Positions 16,963 to 26,332 of a stretch of DNA of 64,000 bases are shown here, piece by piece; the first letter of the stretch is position 1, and every line of letters starts with the position of its first letter. This DNA comes from Acidilutibacter cellobiosedens (GTDB lineage Bacteria > Bacillota > Clostridia > Tissierellales > Acidilutibacteraceae). Location of the stretch: positions 1,416,673 to 1,480,672 of the forward strand of contig NZ_CP035282.1 of the NCBI RefSeq assembly GCF_004103715.1, in the 5' to 3' direction. The notes under the pieces were generated by a model. It was not told the DNA's origin. It did not search any database and worked only from the letters and a program-made list of their open reading frames with translations. The position numbers and the translations under genes were made by a program.

Positions 16963-17409
16963 ATGGTAAAAAATATATTGGTAATAGAGTCAAATGCAAA
17001 AACTTCCAAAGAAGCTATAACGGAAGCATTTCAAGAGTTGTATATGAGAGGTTATGTTAAAGAAACCTTTCTGAAAAACTGTCTTGAAAGAGAAAGGGAA
17101 TACCCCACAGGTTTGATGACTGAAATTCCCGTTGCAGTACCTCATACAGATACTAAATATGTCAATGAATCGGCTATTTGTATTGTCCGATTAAAAAATC
17201 CTGTAGTTTTTCGAAACATGGAAGATCCCAGTTCAACGATTAATGCTGAATTTGTATTTAATCTTGCACTAAAAACAGGAGAAGACCATATAAACACATT
17301 AAAAACTGTTGTTAATATTGTACAGGACAATGAGTTCTTGAAGGAAGCAAAGGTTGCCTCTTTAGAGACAGTGAAGTTAAAGATTCTGGAACGCTGGGAT
17401 TCTTTTTAA
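16963..17409 (+). CDS. PTS galactitol/fructose-type IIA
   Basis: 148-residue EIIA of the Mtl/Fru/Gat/Ntr class, completing the transporter whose IIB and IIC are at 11170-12825. The phosphohistidine is His61 in IPVAVPHTDTKYV. The ATG follows TTAGGAG and lies 20 bases after the second MDR stop, so it ends the operon. Placing IIA last, far from IIB-IIC, is unusual compared with the common A-B-C order. After its stop there is only a short GC-rich hairpin (CGGGAA/TTCCCG near 17514) with no good T-tract, so the operon's terminator is unclear. Confidence 0.9.
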   Translation: MVKNILVIESNAKTSKEAITEAFQELYMRGYVKETFLKNCLEREREYPTGLMTEIPVAVPHTDTKYVNESAICIVRLKNPVVFRNMEDPSSTINAEFVFNLALKTGEDHINTLKTVVNIVQDNEFLKEAKVASLETVKLKILERWDSF

Positions 17410-17545
17410 AAGGAATAAGTTTATAGAAAATGTATATAAAAAAGAGATATTTTGTAATAGAAAGGCTTTTATGTTTAAAGGAATAAGAGTGTATTTGTTA
17501 ATCGGGAATTAGCTTTTCCCGGAATTACCTCCAATAAAATTAATG

Positions 17546-17573
17546 TTGACAACAGTACAAAAACTGATATATT
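17546..17573 (+). promoter_or_regulatory. Sigma-A promoter of the valS T-box transcript
   Basis: TTGACA (17546-17551) is followed after 16 bases by TATATT (17568-17573); a TATAAT at 17575-17580 overlaps but would give a 23-base spacer. It stands just ahead of the T-box leader. The 17410-17545 stretch before it contains no gene. Confidence 0.6.
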
Positions 17574-17599
17574 ATATAATATAACGTAATATTAATTAC

Positions 17600-17842
17600 T
17601 TTGACGGAGAAGAGTAGATAAATACTTCTGTACAGAGAGGAAGATCCGAGGGCTGAGAGATTTTCTCATAAAAGGTTTATTGAAGGTAGCTCTTGAGTTT
17701 TCAGATTGAAATGACAGTAAATCTGAACGGGTAATTCCGTTATATAGTTTGTTATAATTAAGAGCCGCAGCATGTTTGGCGGAATTAAGGTGGTACCGCG
17801 TATTAACCCTTCGTCCTTATATTTAAGGATGAAGGGTTTTTA
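17600..17842 (+). ncRNA. T-box leader controlling valS
   Basis: The T-box sequence AAGGTGGTACCGCG lies at 17787-17800 and is followed by a terminator: AACCCTTCGTCCTTA (17805-17819) pairs with TAAGGATGAAGGGTT (17824-17838) with one wobble, then TTTT. The opening GACGGAGAAGAG is typical of stem I. A GTA in GAAGGTAGCTCTT (17686-17688) sits where the specifier codon should be, next to the arm closing stem I, and GUA reads valine. Uncharged tRNA-Val would favour the antiterminator and allow valS expression. Confidence 0.93.
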
Positions 17843-17865
17843 AGTTTTATTAAGGAGGTTAGAAC

Positions 17866-20514
17866 GTGAAAAATAATTTACCAAAAACTTATAATCCGAA
17901 GGAATTTGAAGATAAGCTGTATAGTTTCTGGAATGATAAGGGATATTTCAAAGCTCATGTAAATAAAGATAAGAAATCTTTTTCTATTATGATGCCTCCT
18001 CCTAATGTAACCGGAAATCTTCATTTAGGCCATGCACTGAACGGAACGATTCAGGATATTTTAATCAGATGGAAGAGGATGGAAGGATATGAAGCCTTAT
18101 GGCTTCCGGGAACAGACCATGCCAGTATTTCTACTGAAGCAAAAGTAGTAGATAAATTAAAAAAAGAAGGCAAGAGCAAAGAGAAATTGGGAAGAGAAAA
18201 ATTTCTTGAAGAAGCCTGGAATTGGACTGAAAAATATGGAGGAAATATTAAGGAACAATTTAAAAAGTTAGGAGCTTCCTGTGATTGGAGCAGGGAAAGA
18301 TTTACATTAGATAAAGGACTTAGCGATGCGGTGGAAGAAGTATTTGTAAGGTTATATAATAAAGGTCTTATATACAGAGGAAACAGAATCATCAATTGGT
18401 GTCCTAATTGTAAAACTGCTTTATCGGATGCGGAAGTGGAACATGAAGATACGGAAGGCAAGCTTTGGTATATCAGATATCCCATTAAAGGAGAAAAGGA
18501 GTTTATTACTATTGCAACAACAAGGCCAGAAACGATGCTGGGAGATTTGGCGGTAGCTGTTAATCCTAAAGACGAAAGATATAAGAATTTAATCGGAAAG
18601 ACTCTTATACTTCCACTGGTTAATAAAGAGATACCTATCATTGCTGATGAATATGTTGATATGGACTTTGGCTCGGGAGCTGTGAAGATTACTCCGTCTC
18701 ATGATCCCAACGATTTTGAAGTTGGGTTGAGACATAATTTAGGTCAGTTTAAAATATTTAACGATGATGCGACCATTAATAAAAACGGAGGAAAATACGA
18801 GGGCTTAGATCGATATGAGGCAAGAAATAAGATAATTGAAGACCTTAAATCCGAAGGATATTTAACAGATATAAAGGAACATATGCATAGTGTGGGACAT
18901 TGTGAAAGATGTCATACTATAGTTGAACCTATAATATCAAGGCAGTGGTTTGTGAAAATGGAACCTCTTGCAGAACCTGCTCTTAAGGCCTACGAAGATG
19001 GACAATTTAAGTTCATTCCCGACAGATTCGGCAAAATATACACTAATTGGTTGGAGAATATTAGGGATTGGTGTATTTCGAGACAGCTCTGGTGGGGACA
19101 TAGACTTCCCGTGTATTATTGCAAAGATTGTGGCGAAGTGGTGGTATCAAAGGATAAACCGAAAGAATGTCCCAAATGTAAAAGTAAAAATATATATCAG
19201 GATCCTGATACGTTAGATACATGGTTCTCATCAGCCCTTTGGCCCTTCTCAACTCTCGGATGGCCTGAAGAAACAGAGGATCTGAAGTATTTTTATCCCA
19301 CAGATGTATTGGTTACCGGATACGATATTATTTTCTTCTGGGTTGTAAGAATGGTTTTTTCTGCATTAGAGCAAACGGGGGAGGTTCCATTTGATAATGT
19401 ATTTCTTACAGGTCTTGTAAGAGATTCTCAAGGGAGAAAGATGAGTAAATCCTTGGGAAACGGAATTGATCCTTTAGATGTAATAGACAAATATGGAGCA
19501 GATGCTTTGAGATTTACATTGGTTACCGGAAATAGTCCGGGCAATGATATGAGATTTTATATGGAAAGAGTTGAATCAAGCAGAAATTTTGCCAATAAAT
19601 TGTGGAATGCGACTCGATTTGTTATGATGAATATTGATGAAGATATAAAATCGTATGATTTTGATACTGGAGATTTAGAGGAAGAAGATAAATGGATACT
19701 TTCCAGAAAGAATAATGTGGTAAGAGAGATAACTGAAAACCTTGATAAATATGAACTCGGCATGGCAGCTCAGAAAATATACGATTTTATATGGGATGAG
19801 TTTTGTGATTGGTATATAGAAATAGTGAAGGGAAGATTATATGGAACGGAAAGAAAAACTAAGGAAACTGCCCAGAAGGTTCTGTTAATTGTGTTAAAGG
19901 ATATTTTGAAGATGCTTCATCCTTTTATGCCTTTTATTACCGAAGAAATTTGGAGATATCTTCCCGACGAAGAAAAACCTTTAATTATATCTTCATGGCC
20001 TGTATACCGAGAAAATATTAATTTTCCGGAAGCGGAAAGAAGCATGGAGTATATAATGAATGCTATTAAAGGAATAAGGAATATCAGATCGGAAATGAAT
20101 GTAGAGCCTAAAAGAAGATCAAATATGATATTTGTAACTCAAGATGAAGAAATTAAAAAGGTAATTGATGAGGGCAAGAGATATTTTGTTAATTTGGCTT
20201 TTGCCAATGATATATATATAAGAGATTCCAAAGATGGCTTAGGAGAAGACAATGGAGTAGTGGTTTTGGAAAAATGTGAGATATATTTGCCTATGAGAGA
20301 TTTAATAGATTTTGAAAAAGAGAGAGAAAGACTCGAAAGAGAAAGAGAAAAGTTGGAATCTGAATTGAAAAGAGTGAGAGGCAAGTTGTCCAATAAAGGG
20401 TTTATAGATAAAGCTCCTAAGGAAGTTGTAGAAGCTGAAAGAGAAAAAGAGACGAAGTATAAAGATATGATGGATAAAGTTTTGGAAAGGTTAAATATTA
20501 TTAAAAATAATTAA
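17866..20514 (+). CDS. valS: Valyl-tRNA synthetase
   Basis: 882 residues, the normal length for ValRS. Class I signatures are HLGH (53-56) within [15 protein letters not shown] and KMSKS near residue 525. The editing domain shows [18 protein letters not shown] zinc-binding-like CxxC pair ([12 protein letters not shown]) and a second (YYCKDCGE...CPKCKSK) occur as in many bacterial ValRS. The C-terminal ~65 residues form the usual charged coiled coil. The start is GTG at 17866 after AAGGAGG. It is under the T-box leader and followed by a strong terminator. Confidence 0.98.
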   Translation: MKNNLPKTYNPKEFEDKLYSFWNDKGYFKAHVNKDKKSFSIMMPPPNVTGNLHLGHALNGTIQDILIRWKRMEGYEALWLPGTDHASISTEAKVVDKLKKEGKSKEKLGREKFLEEAWNWTEKYGGNIKEQFKKLGASCDWSRERFTLDKGLSDAVEEVFVRLYNKGLIYRGNRIINWCPNCKTALSDAEVEHEDTEGKLWYIRYPIKGEKEFITIATTRPETMLGDLAVAVNPKDERYKNLIGKTLILPLVNKEIPIIADEYVDMDFGSGAVKITPSHDPNDFEVGLRHNLGQFKIFNDDATINKNGGKYEGLDRYEARNKIIEDLKSEGYLTDIKEHMHSVGHCERCHTIVEPIISRQWFVKMEPLAEPALKAYEDGQFKFIPDRFGKIYTNWLENIRDWCISRQLWWGHRLPVYYCKDCGEVVVSKDKPKECPKCKSKNIYQDPDTLDTWFSSALWPFSTLGWPEETEDLKYFYPTDVLVTGYDIIFFWVVRMVFSALEQTGEVPFDNVFLTGLVRDSQGRKMSKSLGNGIDPLDVIDKYGADALRFTLVTGNSPGNDMRFYMERVESSRNFANKLWNATRFVMMNIDEDIKSYDFDTGDLEEEDKWILSRKNNVVREITENLDKYELGMAAQKIYDFIWDEFCDWYIEIVKGRLYGTERKTKETAQKVLLIVLKDILKMLHPFMPFITEEIWRYLPDEEKPLIISSWPVYRENINFPEAERSMEYIMNAIKGIRNIRSEMNVEPKRRSNMIFVTQDEEIKKVIDEGKRYFVNLAFANDIYIRDSKDGLGEDNGVVVLEKCEIYLPMRDLIDFEKERERLEREREKLESELKRVRGKLSNKGFIDKAPKEVVEAEREKETKYKDMMDKVLERLNIIKNN

Positions 20515-20516
20515 TA

Positions 20517-20548
20517 AAAAATCGGTTGATTTTTCAACCGATTTTTTT
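20517..20548 (+). terminator. Terminator after valS
   Basis: AAAATCGGTTGA pairs with TCAACCGATTTT around a TTTT loop, and the T-run continues. It begins two bases after the valS stop and separates valS from the downstream membrane-protein gene. Confidence 0.9.
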
Positions 20549-20613
20549 ATTAATAGATTTAAATTAGAATAATATGGTGGTAGAATATATTTATTAAACA
20601 AGGAGGTGATATT

Positions 20614-22245
20614 ATTAAAAGAGTAATTATTTTTTTTGTTGTAATATTTTTGGTAATAACTTTTATCCATGTTATGTATAATAGTAAATTAAGTGCTGCG
20701 GCTCCATCTCCAAATTGGAGTCGGGAAATATCCATACAGAAAACAAGTTTTAATAGAAACCCCTTAGTATCAGATATTGATGAGAATATTTTATTTTTGG
20801 ATCAGGCATATGGAGATGAAAAAGGCTTAAAGATTAAATTATTTAATAACAAAATGGAGTTATTGAAGGAAGAAAAAGTTTATATTCCTCAATTGGAATT
20901 CAATACTACAAGTTCCCAAGAGGTTTTTTTAGATGGCAAGTATATTTTGTGGAGAGACAATAACAAAAATACAGTTTATAGAGGAGAAATTTCCGATGAC
21001 CTGAAAACAGTGCAGGTAAAGGAAATAATGAATAATGTAGAAAAATTGGATTATTATAGTGACGGGAAGAAAGGAATACTTGCTTTTTTGAAAAAAGATG
21101 GTATGATAAGTATTTGCCGTGGTGACGGGGAAACCATCTTTGACGGAGAAATTTCAGGAAATATTAAGGATTTAAAGGTATATTCTCAAGATGAAAATAT
21201 ATATCTGCAAACAGTAAATTATAATAATAAAACGGGCATTAAGGAATATCGTATCAGCCAATGTAGAGACGGAATCATGTCTGATGCTGTTACCGTTTGG
21301 GAAATTAGCGAAATAGGAATGAAAGTGAGAGACTTTGTCCTCTGCGGTGACGGGGAAAATATTTATTCTTTAATTACAACTCAAGGCAAAGGCGCTAATA
21401 ATTTCGGCTATATCTTAGCAGGATACAATAAGAGTACCGAGAAATCCTTTGAACCCGTTAAGTTTAATGATTATCCAGATATGGGCCTTGGATATTTTTA
21501 CAGCAATCCCGTAGTGATAGGAGAAAACGAAAATGGGATTGAAATATTAGTCGGAGGAACTACTTATTTAGATCTTTACAGCAGAGAAAAAACTAATATC
21601 GTAAAAGTGGGGCTAAACAGGAAAGGAATAAATAAAACCGAACTTATATCTAAAACAAAAGGATTATCAATAAAGCCAAGCTATGTAAAAGGAAAAGATG
21701 GAGAAGTATGCTTCTGGCTTGAACCGGATGAAGGAAAATATTTTAAAGTTATGGCAGCTACTACGGATAAAAGTGTACTGTTGAGTACTACTAAAATAAA
21801 TTCCAATGATGTAAAGGAAGCCTTAGGAAAAGAAGTTCCTTCCCTTACAAGCTATCTATTGCTTATTTCTTTTGCAGGAAGGTTTTTACCTTTGTTACCT
21901 GTTCTTGGATGGCTGATATATATATTTTCCATTAATGAAAGAATTGAGAAGAGTGGTTATAAGTATCTTATAATAGGAATATTCATATATTTATTTTTTC
22001 AAATTATAACTATAAATAGTTTTTATAAACCTGAGGCCGTTTTGTATATGCCTAAATTGTTGACTTTTACAGGCAGTAAAATTATAATTCCTACAGTATT
22101 TTCACTGGTGGGTCTTTGTGCGGTAATCATGTCGAGAAAAAAGGACAGAATAAAACAGCCTTATAAACAATATATTTTGTTTCTGACCTTTGCTTATATA
22201 TTAATGAATTATTTGTATACTCCTTATTTATTTATTAATAATTGA
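20614..22245 (+). CDS. Membrane-anchored protein of unknown function, apparent ATT start
   Basis: I do not recognise the family. From the ATT at 20614 the product has 543 residues and opens with KRVIIFFVVIFLVITF, a classic signal anchor. A large extracytoplasmic region follows whose many short beta-like stretches could be a propeller, and three or four hydrophobic segments fill the last ~140 residues (LLLISFAGRFLPLLPVLGW onward). The near-perfect ribosome site AGGAGG (20601-20606) is 7 bases from ATT 20614, and there is no ATG, GTG or TTG at the right spacing. A downstream TTG at 20650 would cut the signal anchor and has no ribosome site. The gene lies 36 bases ahead of folC, probably in the same transcript. 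Confidence 0.7.
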   Translation: MKRVIIFFVVIFLVITFIHVMYNSKLSAAAPSPNWSREISIQKTSFNRNPLVSDIDENILFLDQAYGDEKGLKIKLFNNKMELLKEEKVYIPQLEFNTTSSQEVFLDGKYILWRDNNKNTVYRGEISDDLKTVQVKEIMNNVEKLDYYSDGKKGILAFLKKDGMISICRGDGETIFDGEISGNIKDLKVYSQDENIYLQTVNYNNKTGIKEYRISQCRDGIMSDAVTVWEISEIGMKVRDFVLCGDGENIYSLITTQGKGANNFGYILAGYNKSTEKSFEPVKFNDYPDMGLGYFYSNPVVIGENENGIEILVGGTTYLDLYSREKTNIVKVGLNRKGINKTELISKTKGLSIKPSYVKGKDGEVCFWLEPDEGKYFKVMAATTDKSVLLSTTKINSNDVKEALGKEVPSLTSYLLLISFAGRFLPLLPVLGWLIYIFSINERIEKSGYKYLIIGIFIYLFFQIITINSFYKPEAVLYMPKLLTFTGSKIIIPTVFSLVGLCAVIMSRKKDRIKQPYKQYILFLTFAYILMNYLYTPYLFINN

Positions 22246-22281
22246 TAGAAAAGGGATGGAAAATAGGAGGTTATATTTAAA

Positions 22282-23574
22282 ATGAACTATAGTAAAGCTT
22301 TGGAGTATATAAGGAGCGTTGAAAGGTTTGGTTCCAAATTAGGTCTTGATTCTACAAGACGGCTTTTAGAACTTTTAGGTAACCCTCATAAAGGTTTGAA
22401 ATATGTTCATATTGCGGGAACCAACGGAAAGGGTTCCGTTGTATCCTACATTGGGAATATGCTCATGGAAACGGGTTGTAAAGTGGGAGTTTATACTTCT
22501 CCTTATTTGGAGGTTTTTAATGATAGAATTCAAATAAATAACAAAAATATCTCCGATGAGGATTTGACGCAAGTCATAGAACAAGTTAAGGAAAAATCAG
22601 ACTATATGATTAAATATGAAGGCATTCGTCCCACAAGCTTTGAGATTATAACCGCTGCCGCGTTTTTATATTTTAGCAATATGAAGGTAGATTATGTGGT
22701 ATTAGAAGTAGGCTTAGGCGGAAGAATTGATTCAACTAATGTGATAGAAAGCTCTTTGGCATCGGTCATCACTACTATCGATATGGATCATATGGATATA
22801 TTGGGAGATACTTTAGGAAAAATTGCATATGAAAAAGCAGGTATCATAAAAGAGGGAGGATTAGTTATATCATATCCCCAAAAAGAAGAGGCATTAAATG
22901 TAATTAAAAAAGTAGCTCAGGATAAAAATGCGGAACTCATATTGTGTTCCGAAGACAATGTGTCTATAAAAAGTACAAATGATGAAGGTGCTGTGTTTGA
23001 TTATAATTACTCAGGTCACTTTTTTAAGGATCTAAATATTTCATTGCTGGGAAGGTACCAAGTTTTTAATGCATCTTTGGCTTTGACAACGATAGTCACA
23101 TTGAGAGACAGGAAATTTTTAGAGATAGGTGATGAACAAATAAGGAGAGGGCTTAAGAATACAAAATGGAAAGGAAGAATGGAAGTCTTAAGAAGAAATC
23201 CCATTTTTCTTATTGATGGAGCTCATAATCCTCAAGGTGCTTTGTCTTTAAGAGAGTCAATAAAACTATTTAAATATAAGAGGCTTATATTGGGCATAGG
23301 AATACTTAAAGATAAGGATGTGGACAGTGTAATAAAAGATTTGGTTCCGATGGCTGATATGATAATAATTACGGAACCCAACGGTGTGAGAAAGATGGAA
23401 GCAGAGGAATTAGCTGAAAAAATAAGAAATTATAGTAGCAATATATATGTTGAAAAAGATATTCATAAGGCTGTAGATTATTCACTGAAAGTTGCAAATC
23501 CCGATGATATGATATTATTTTCAGGTTCTTTATATTTAGTAGGAGATGTTAGGACAATTATTATGAATATGTAG
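22282..23574 (+). CDS. folC: Folylpolyglutamate synthase/dihydrofolate synthase
   Basis: 430 residues, a Mur-ligase-fold enzyme that adds glutamate to folates and may also make dihydrofolate from dihydropteroate. The ATP-binding P-loop is HIAGTNGKGSV (43-53). Further family marks are GLGGRIDSTNV, the TTIDMDHMDILGDT segment and the C-terminal IDGAHNPQGA. Position after valS is common in Firmicutes, here with the membrane-protein gene inserted between. The ATG follows AGGAGG. No folate-biosynthesis genes are next to it. Confidence 0.95.
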   Translation: MNYSKALEYIRSVERFGSKLGLDSTRRLLELLGNPHKGLKYVHIAGTNGKGSVVSYIGNMLMETGCKVGVYTSPYLEVFNDRIQINNKNISDEDLTQVIEQVKEKSDYMIKYEGIRPTSFEIITAAAFLYFSNMKVDYVVLEVGLGGRIDSTNVIESSLASVITTIDMDHMDILGDTLGKIAYEKAGIIKEGGLVISYPQKEEALNVIKKVAQDKNAELILCSEDNVSIKSTNDEGAVFDYNYSGHFFKDLNISLLGRYQVFNASLALTTIVTLRDRKFLEIGDEQIRRGLKNTKWKGRMEVLRRNPIFLIDGAHNPQGALSLRESIKLFKYKRLILGIGILKDKDVDSVIKDLVPMADMIIITEPNGVRKMEAEELAEKIRNYSSNIYVEKDIHKAVDYSLKVANPDDMILFSGSLYLVGDVRTIIMNM

Positions 23575-23585
23575 TTCTTTTTTTA

Positions 23586-23626
23586 CCTCCTCTGGAGTAA
23601 ATATTATTAATATATTCCGGAGGAGG
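23586..23626 (+). promoter_or_regulatory. Hairpin sequestering the ribosome-binding site of the 73-residue protein gene
   Basis: CCTCCTCTGGA (23586-23596) pairs with TCCGGAGGAGG (23616-23626) over 11 bp with one G-T wobble and a 19-base AT-rich loop. The 3' arm contains GGAGG (23622-23626), the Shine-Dalgarno, nine bases before the ATG at 23636. ATTATTATT, not a T-tract, follows the stem, so it is not a folC terminator. It may tune translation by temperature, a ligand or ribosome traffic. Confidence 0.6.
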
Positions 23627-23635
23627 ATTATTATT

Positions 23636-23857
23636 ATGAGGATAATAAAATTCAATCCTTATACCAGGTTTAAAGATGAGGAACTTATAAGAAAATTTTT
23701 TGATGAAACAGAAAATCTTAAATATTTAGTATCTTTAGGTTGTGAAGAAGATTATAGAGATGGGATCATGAGAGTAAATAATTTGATAATAGAAATAAAA
23801 AGAAGAAATTTAAAGGCCGATAAACGGGAATCCATGATGAAAATCATTAAAAAGTAG
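23636..23857 (+). CDS. Small conserved-looking protein of unknown function (73 aa)
   Basis: 73 residues, charged and without a signal or membrane segment, starting MRIIKFNPYTRFKDEELI and ending in a lysine-rich helix. It has the amphipathic look of a small regulatory or sporulation protein, but I do not recognise a family. It follows folC by 61 bases. Its ribosome site is strong in sequence yet lies inside an 11-bp stem, so expression is probably controlled at translation. Coding character (A-rich, codon use like neighbours, clean ribosome site) supports a real gene. Confidence 0.7.
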   Translation: MRIIKFNPYTRFKDEELIRKFFDETENLKYLVSLGCEEDYRDGIMRVNNLIIEIKRRNLKADKRESMMKIIKK

Positions 23858-23928
23858 ATACTTGATTTTATCACCGAAATCCATAAATAAGCATAAATTG
23901 TTATATAAATGTGGATGGAGGTGAAATA

Positions 23929-24858
23929 TTGAAAAAAAAAGGAATATTGATAGTTGCTAATACAGGTGATGATTCTTTAACAATAGTAGATTTTAGAAAA
24001 AAATTGAAGGTGGAAACAGTTTCCCTTTTATCCTTTGTTAATTTAGAAAAGGAATTATATTTAGATGGTTTTTATATAGGACCTTATGAGATGAGCATGA
24101 GTAGTGAAGAAAATAAGATTTATATTGTAAATGCATACAACAATACCGTATTTAAAATGGATATGGATAAAAGAAAAATTGAAGATGTAGTGGTGGTAGG
24201 AAGTTTTCCTACATCAATAAAAACCTTTGAAGGATATATATTTATATCTAATACGGACTCAAATTCTGTTTCAATATTGGATGAAAAAAATTTTCAGTTG
24301 ATTCAAAATGTTCCTGTAGGAGAAAAACCAGTTGATATAGAAATCGATAGAGATACAAAAAAAATACTTGTAGCTAATTCTAATAGCTACAGTATAGACG
24401 TAATAGATATAAATAGTGAAGGGGAAGGAAAGATTAAATTGGATAAAAATCCGATTAAAATATTCATCGAAAAAGGATACATGTATGTTTTGTCCTATAT
24501 TAACAATGGAATTATAAATCAAAGCAATATTTCAATTATAAATCTTCACGACAGACAAATAGTTAAAAGTATCAATCTAAAAGGTATATTTAATAATATG
24601 ATAATGATTAATAAAAAATTCATATATCTAACAAATATTGACGATGGTTTTTTATATAAGTTAGATATTAAAGAGGATAGAATATTGACTAAAAATTTTC
24701 TTAAAGGCATGCCTAATAAAATACTTTGGGATAAGGATAAAATGTTATTTATAACTAATATATCGGAAAATATATTAACGATTTTTGACATTGATAAGGA
24801 TAAAATATATATGAATATAAATACGGGAAAAGAACCAAACGGTCTATTATTATTATGA
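23929..24858 (+). CDS. YncE-like beta-propeller protein
   Basis: 309 residues. Repeats of about 40-45 residues resemble YVTN/cytochrome-d1-type propeller blades: ILIVANTGDDSLTIVD, KIYIVNAYNNTVFKMD, YIFISNTDSNSVSILD, KILVANSNSYSIDVID and, near the end, MLFITNISENILTIFD. No signal peptide is seen, so it appears cytosolic, and the function is unknown. The TTG at 23929 is chosen because GGAGGTG ends five bases before it; the GTG at 23911 precedes that site. It converges with the DUF4364 gene with only two bases between the stops. Confidence 0.8.
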   Translation: MKKKGILIVANTGDDSLTIVDFRKKLKVETVSLLSFVNLEKELYLDGFYIGPYEMSMSSEENKIYIVNAYNNTVFKMDMDKRKIEDVVVVGSFPTSIKTFEGYIFISNTDSNSVSILDEKNFQLIQNVPVGEKPVDIEIDRDTKKILVANSNSYSIDVIDINSEGEGKIKLDKNPIKIFIEKGYMYVLSYINNGIINQSNISIINLHDRQIVKSINLKGIFNNMIMINKKFIYLTNIDDGFLYKLDIKEDRILTKNFLKGMPNKILWDKDKMLFITNISENILTIFDIDKDKIYMNINTGKEPNGLLLL

Positions 24859-24860
24859 TG

Positions 24861-25394
24861 TTACCTTAGCTTTATGATGCTGTCTAAGATATCCTGATAT
24901 ATTGAGTCAGGATTTTTTTTCCAATTATCGCATATTAACTTTGCTTGATTTATATTTGCAACATTTAAATCAATATTAAATAGAGTAGTATCCCCTTCAA
25001 CCAATTTCAAGGTTACAACATATTCCTTATCGTTTTTTTTAATATAGCTGCCTCTTATCTGCTTTTCTCTCATTATTTCTATCTTTTTTATTTTTAACTT
25101 TTTATCGATATCGTCTTTTATATCCTTTGGAATTCTGTTATCAAAGTATTCTAAAGTTAATTTACCTTTATTTAAAAGAATATAATAATTCTTTTCATTT
25201 TCATCGGAATATTTTAAAAAGTTTGTTTCTACTAATTCACTTAAAAATTGTTGCACGAGAAAAAAATTCATATAATTATTATCCAGGACAAATTCCGTTA
25301 TCTCTGCATTTGTAAGAGGTTTGGGGGATTTGTCTATTATATATAAAAGAAGAAGTTTATTTTGAGCAAGTTCTTCGCTATTATCAACAAACAT
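24861..25394 (-). CDS. DUF4364-family protein
   Basis: 177 residues, matching the clostridial DUF4364 family by its opening ELAQNKLLLLYIIDKSPKPLTNAEITEFVLDN-type winged-helix region and the later YVVTLKLVEGDTTLFNIDLNV segment (quoted in parts). The N-terminal half looks like a winged helix, so a DNA-binding or regulatory role is possible but unproven. The ATG at 25394 follows AAGAAGGTG on the minus strand; a GTG at 25403 overlaps that site. It is divergent from the pdaB-like gene across 135 bases with AT-rich promoter-like sequence. Confidence 0.8.
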   Translation of the reverse strand: MFVDNSEELAQNKLLLLYIIDKSPKPLTNAEITEFVLDNNYMNFFLVQQFLSELVETNFLKYSDENEKNYYILLNKGKLTLEYFDNRIPKDIKDDIDKKLKIKKIEIMREKQIRGSYIKKNDKEYVVTLKLVEGDTTLFNIDLNVANINQAKLICDNWKKNPDSIYQDILDSIIKLR

Positions 25395-25529
25395 TTCAAT
25401 CACCTTCTTAGTATGAACTAATTAAATTATATCATATCATGTATAAAAGAGAAGTAGCAATTCATAAAGTGTTATATATAAAAACATTTGTGAATAAATT
25501 GTATTAGTAGATATAAGGGAGGAGATATT

Positions 25530-26315
25530 TTGAAGACATTTAAAGCGAAAGGAGATAACATTTTAAAAGGAGCAGTAATGATTGGAGTTTTAATTATATC
25601 GATTATTTATACCAGTATTACATATAATATCAACGTAAGGGAAGCTTTTTCTAATATTAGGGAATTGCCTATTTACAGTGTAGAAAGAAACGATAAAAAA
25701 ATATCGATAACGTTCGACGCGGCTTGGGGAATAGACTCTACAAGAACTATATTGGATATATTGGATAAATATAATATAAAATCTACATTTTTTCTTGTGG
25801 GATTCTGGGTAGAAAAATATCCTGAACTTGTAGAAGAAATAAGCAGCAGAGGACATGATATAGGAAATCATTCTACCAATCATCCATATATGACAAAATT
25901 ATCGGAAGAACAAATGATACAGGAGTTAAGTAAAACAGGGGATCAAATTAAAGAGATTTCTGGGAAAAAACCGATATTGTTCAGGCCTCCATTTGGAGAT
26001 TATAATGACACGGTAATAAGAGTCTGCAGAGAAAACGGTTATTATCCTATACAGTGGGATGTGGATTCTTTGGATTGGAAAGAATTGGGAGTACAACCTG
26101 TAGTAGATAGAGTGACAAGAAATGTGAGAAGTGGATCTATAGTGTTGTTTCATAACAACGCAAAATATGTAGCTGAGTATTTACCCATAGTAATAGAAAA
26201 GTTACAAAAGGACGGATATGAAATAATACCCGTTTCTCAATTGATATATAAGGATAATTATTATATTGATAATACGGGAAGACAAATAAAAACAGAAAGT
26301 AATAAAACTGACTGA
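25530..26315 (+). CDS. pdaB: PdaB-like polysaccharide deacetylase (sporulation type)
   Basis: 261 residues. One N-terminal membrane anchor (~13-33) is followed by a NodB/CE4 domain (~57-240). Motif 1 is TFDAAWG with Asp63, where most CE4 enzymes have TFDDG; this substitution is usual in PdaB-type proteins. Motif 2 HSTNH gives His114 and His118 as metal ligands, motif 3 is RPPFGDYN, and a late FHNNA supplies a histidine. PdaB acts on cortex or cell wall during sporulation in Bacillus. The TTG start follows GGGAGGAG. The sporulation role is by family. Confidence 0.82.
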   Translation: MKTFKAKGDNILKGAVMIGVLIISIIYTSITYNINVREAFSNIRELPIYSVERNDKKISITFDAAWGIDSTRTILDILDKYNIKSTFFLVGFWVEKYPELVEEISSRGHDIGNHSTNHPYMTKLSEEQMIQELSKTGDQIKEISGKKPILFRPPFGDYNDTVIRVCRENGYYPIQWDVDSLDWKELGVQPVVDRVTRNVRSGSIVLFHNNAKYVAEYLPIVIEKLQKDGYEIIPVSQLIYKDNYYIDNTGRQIKTESNKTD

Positions 26316-26332
26316 TAAAGAGGAGGAAAAAC

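Noticed and set aside
17568-17583. The 16-bp core TATATTATATAATATA of the hexonate-operon palindrome (543-558) recurs at the valS promoter
   Set aside because: It is made only of A and T in an AT-rich genome, overlaps -10 sequences in both places, and the flanking TTTTTC/GAAAAA arms are absent at valS. Shared regulation is not supported.
18051-18641. 196-residue open frame on the minus strand inside valS
   Set aside because: It lies wholly opposite a secure synthetase gene, has no ribosome site and a composition expected from the antisense of a charged protein.
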